Under the pieces are notes generated by a model. The model was not told the origin of the DNA, did no database searches, and saw only the letters and a program-made list of their open reading frames with translations. DNA of 6,197 bases from Ruminococcaceae bacterium UBA5396 (lineage in GTDB: Bacteria; Bacillota; Clostridia; Oscillospirales; Acutalibacteraceae): the NCBI GenBank assembly GCA_002410715.1, contig DHOG01000136.1:1-6197 (forward strand), written 5' to 3'. Within the stretch, counting starts at the first letter, position 1. The number at the start of each line of letters is the position of its first letter. Made by a program: the position numbers and the translations under genes. Positions 4,920 through 6,197 of this stretch are shown here, one piece after another.

Positions 4920-4963
4920 TCATTTCTTATTTTATTGTAGCAGAATATTCGTTGAAAATCAAT

Positions 4964-4980
4964 GCTTTGCGAAGCAAAGC
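4964..4980. repeat. Short perfect hairpin between tRNA terminator and attenuator promoter
   Basis: GCTTTGC-GAA-GCAAAGC is a perfect 7-bp stem. It has no adjacent T-run on either strand, so it is at best a weak terminator. On the minus strand the surrounding 4908-5010 also carries a short open frame reading EEIKELVALLRKALIFNEYS followed by ATIK and a stop. It has no start or ribosome binding site and may be the tail of another lost gene. I see nothing else between 4920 and 5074. Confidence 0.3.
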
Positions 4981-5074
4981 CACCAATTCTTTTATTTCTT
5001 CTCTTTTATCTTTTCTATGGAAGCGACAATTTCAGAGAGGAGAGAAGAACGAAAAAAGTGAAGAGTGAATAGCA

Positions 5075-5120
5075 CAAAAAGAAACGACAACTTTCTGTCG
5101 AAAATTGTCGTTTCTTTTTG
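5075..5120 (-). terminator. Intrinsic terminator of the tRNA-Pro gene
   Basis: A perfect 16-bp stem, CAAAAAGAAACGACAA (5075-5090) with its complement (5105-5120), encloses a 14-base loop. On the minus strand the 3' arm ends TTTCTTTTTG, which serves as the U-tract. The 5' arm on that strand begins inside the CCA end of the tRNA, so there is no gap between tRNA and terminator. The stem is symmetric enough to work from either side. Confidence 0.85.
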
Positions 5121-5195
5121 GTCCGAGTGACAGGAGTTGAACCTGCGGCCTCTTGAACCCCATTCAAGCGCGCTACCAATCTGCGCTACACCCGG
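5119..5195 (-). tRNA. tRNA-Pro (anticodon GGG), CCA encoded
   Basis: The complete cloverleaf folds on the minus strand. The acceptor stem is CCGGGTG (5195-5189) with CACTCGG (one G-U). The D-arm is GCGC-AGATTGGTA-GCGC. The anticodon stem CTTGA/TCAAG holds the loop ATGGGGT, giving anticodon GGG with the G37 typical of tRNA-Pro. The variable loop is AGGCC, the T-arm is GCAGG-TTCAACT-CCTGT, and the discriminator A73 is followed by an encoded CCA (5121-5119). It reads CCC and CCU codons. It has its own promoter (5232-5260) and terminator (5075-5120), so it is a single-tRNA unit, although the DUF1294 gene just upstream shows no terminator and may read through into it. Confidence 0.95.
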
Positions 5196-5231
5196 ATATA
5201 TAAATGCTGCACTTATTGTACTGCGAAGGGA

Positions 5232-5260
5232 ATTATAGCATAACCTTCGGATAAAATCAA
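5232..5260 (-). promoter_or_regulatory. Promoter of the tRNA-Pro gene
   Basis: On the minus strand TTGATT (5260-5255), 17 bases and a perfect TATAAT (5237-5232) place the start near 5225, about 30 bases before the mature tRNA. An inverted repeat, CGAAGG with CCTTCG (5224-5229 and 5244-5249), brackets the -10 box. Confidence 0.75.
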
Positions 5261-5287
5261 GGCAAATTAAGCGTATTTTTTTGGACA

Positions 5288-5590
5288 TTAAAAAGCAAAC
5301 ATATTCTTATAGATTATATAAAAGGCAACTGCCTGAAATACAACCATTACAGGTATACCGATCATAAAGCTGGGCTTTCGGGTTTTATGCCTTATAATTA
5401 TCATGGTCACAAACATGGCGGCCGAACCTCCGAGTGCCGAAAGCATAAATAGTGTCGCTTCAGACACCCGCCTTGCACGGGCAGCCGCGAGAAGCTTATC
5501 TGCAATTGTGGTGATTACAGATATAACGCTGACTGCCGCGATGTAAAGCAATACAATTTGAAAAGGAGAAAGCTCCGAAATGATTTGCAT
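5288..5590 (-). CDS. DUF1294 family small membrane protein
   Basis: A 100-residue inner-membrane protein of the DUF1294 family, whose function is unknown. Three hydrophobic segments are visible at about 9-30, 48-66 and 74-95. Between them lie the family features: DK at 31-32 followed by the basic stretch ARARR, SEATL (43-47), ALGGSAAMF (52-60), and IRHKTRKPSF (66-75). I prefer the ATG at 5590, which has GGAAGGG upstream at a rather long 12-base spacing. The in-frame ATG at 5632 would add 14 residues (MKQFLHACGRVVVS) but has no ribosome binding site and lies inside a hairpin. An extended -10 promoter lies at 5707-5715. No terminator follows before the tRNA-Pro promoter. The family assignment rests on the RHKT and GGS motifs and the length. 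Confidence 0.8.
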   Translation of the reverse strand: MQIISELSPFQIVLLYIAAVSVISVITTIADKLLAAARARRVSEATLFMLSALGGSAAMFVTMIIIRHKTRKPSFMIGIPVMVVFQAVAFYIIYKNMFAF

Positions 5591-5610
5591 GCTTACTACA
5601 ACCCTTCCGC

Positions 5611-5640
5611 AAGCATGAAGAAATTGCTTCATGCAGCTTG
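5611..5640. other. Hairpin in the 5' leader of the DUF1294 gene
   Basis: GCATGAAG, a 6-base loop and CTTCATGC form a perfect 8-bp stem, extended by CAAG/CTTG across a 3-base bulge. It lies just upstream of the preferred start of the DUF1294 gene and contains the alternative ATG at 5632. No T-run follows on either strand, so it is not a terminator. It could stabilise the transcript or block the upstream start. Confidence 0.4.
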
Positions 5641-5706
5641 AGCATTAATACGAGTCAAAGAGCCTTAGGCGGCTTCCCGATTGCGATTTTAATTAGGATG
5701 TAATTT

Positions 5707-5715
5707 ATTATAACA
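5707..5715 (-). promoter_or_regulatory. Extended -10 promoter of the DUF1294 gene
   Basis: On the minus strand TG-T-TATAAT (5715-5707) is a perfect extended -10. No good -35 lies 17 bases upstream, which such promoters tolerate. The start near 5700 leaves a leader of about 110 bases that includes the hairpin at 5611-5640. Confidence 0.5.
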
Positions 5716-5822
5716 TGTCCGCATAGAAATAGGAAAGGGATATGCATTATTTGCAGTATTTAAATGGTGTTCAGCCGGGAATGGCTTGCATGTGGAAAAT
5801 TGAGTAATTTCCTCTGAATCTG

Positions 5823-5851
5823 TTGACCAATGCAGTTTTACGTTTTATTAT
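5823..5851 (+). promoter_or_regulatory. Promoter of the lipoprotein gene
   Basis: TTGACC (5823-5828), 17 bases and TATTAT (5846-5851) match consensus at 5 of 6 positions each. Transcription would start near 5858, giving an AT-rich leader of about 78 bases before the ATG at 5936. Ten bases upstream of the -35 lies an inverted repeat, GGAAAATT-GAGT-AATTTCC (5794-5812), a possible operator. Confidence 0.6.
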
Positions 5852-5935
5852 ATATAAGTGTCTGCTATTATAAAAACAAAAAACAAATGTCCGATATATA
5901 AGATGATGCATGTGCGTGATTTATAAGGAGTCCCT

Positions 5936-6197
5936 ATGAAACGAGTATCAATGATTGTTGCCTACCTACTGATTCTTACTTTTGCGGTGACGGCTTGTTA
6001 TCCGTCGCTTTGGTTTGTTTCAAATTCAGGCTCTGATAAATCAGACACTTCCCAAACCACCCAAAGCTCCGAAACAGCAGCTTCTGACAGCAGCTCTGTG
6101 TTTCCGGAAAGCACGGTAACAGAAGAAAGCAGTGAAACCGGTTCCGGCACAGACACCCAGCTTAGCACGACACAGACTACATCGGGCACCTCATCTG
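5936..6197 (+). CDS. Lipoprotein with Ser/Thr-rich linker, 3' end outside window
   Basis: The first 87 codons of an exported lipoprotein. A short basic start (MKR), a hydrophobic core (VSMIVAYLLILTFAV) and the lipobox VTAC place lipidation at C21, so the mature protein would be anchored to the outer face of the membrane. Residues from about 30 onwards are a low-complexity linker dominated by Ser, Thr, Glu and Gly (for example SSETAASDSSSVFPE), as seen before a ligand-binding or enzymatic domain. No stop occurs before the window ends, so the functional domain is not visible and the role cannot be assigned. AAGGAG lies 5 bases before the ATG, and a promoter sits at 5823-5851. The gene is divergent from the DUF1294 gene. 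The opposite-strand ORF over this region is a by-product of the repetitive codons. Confidence 0.8.
   Translation, partial: MKRVSMIVAYLLILTFAVTACYPSLWFVSNSGSDKSDTSQTTQSSETAASDSSSVFPESTVTEESSETGSGTDTQLSTTQTTSGTSS

Noticed and set aside
4992..5288. Minus-strand 98-residue ORF
   Set aside because: It translates straight through the tRNA-Pro gene and its terminator, so it is not a protein gene.
5998..6189. Minus-strand 63-residue ORF opposite the lipoprotein
   Set aside because: It arises from the Ser/Thr-rich codons of the lipoprotein linker on the other strand.
1..6197. CRISPR array, insertion sequence or integrase gene
   Set aside because: No regularly spaced direct repeats, transposase or recombinase motifs were seen on either strand.

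Overview
The window looks like a chromosomal segment from an anaerobic, low-to-mid GC Clostridia member, most likely in the Oscillospirales/Ruminococcaceae range. The reasons are strong AGGAGG-type ribosome binding sites, sigma-A promoters, a clostridial RNase Z-like enzyme and B12-binding-type radical SAM protein, a bacteriohemerythrin, and a palindromic CTCCCTC/GAGGGAG repeat of the kind scattered through gut Firmicutes. This placement rests on recognised families and recalled repeats, not on a search.

Layout from left to right. Positions 1-185 hold a dispersed-repeat-like region. Positions 220-248 hold a promoter that would fire antisense into the end of the next gene. An RNase Z-like metallo-hydrolase (297-1202, minus) and a radical SAM protein with a B12-binding-type N-terminus and DUF4080-type C-terminus (1348-3084, plus) diverge from a 145-base spacer that contains a long imperfect hairpin. 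The radical SAM gene overlaps the convergent bacteriohemerythrin gene (3065-3478, minus) by 20 bases. Next is a small cysteine-rich minus-strand gene (3815-4078) whose reading frame appears to be cut by an in-frame TAA, because a conserved-looking Cys/Asp-rich tail follows in frame to 3740. It diverges from a 69-residue Gly/Ser-rich, C-terminally anchored membrane peptide (4207-4416, plus), and the two promoters share one -35 region.

The most interesting part is 4734-4919 on the minus strand. It is a complete attenuator: a consensus promoter, a 16-codon leader ORF with its own ribosome binding site, a leader hairpin, a 12-base antiterminator-like segment complementary to the terminator loop, an intrinsic terminator, and an outer stem reaching the ribosome binding site of the next gene. 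That next gene (4423-4726) looks frameshifted, so an apparently intact regulatory leader now controls a broken gene.

The right end holds a tRNA-Pro(GGG) gene with encoded CCA, its own promoter and a 16-bp terminator (5075-5260, minus), a DUF1294 membrane protein (5288-5590, minus), and the first 87 codons of a Ser/Thr-rich lipoprotein (from 5936, plus) that runs off the window.

No single pathway links these genes. They look like short independent transcription units beside a tRNA locus, with the stretch between 4417 and 5075 showing signs of gene decay.
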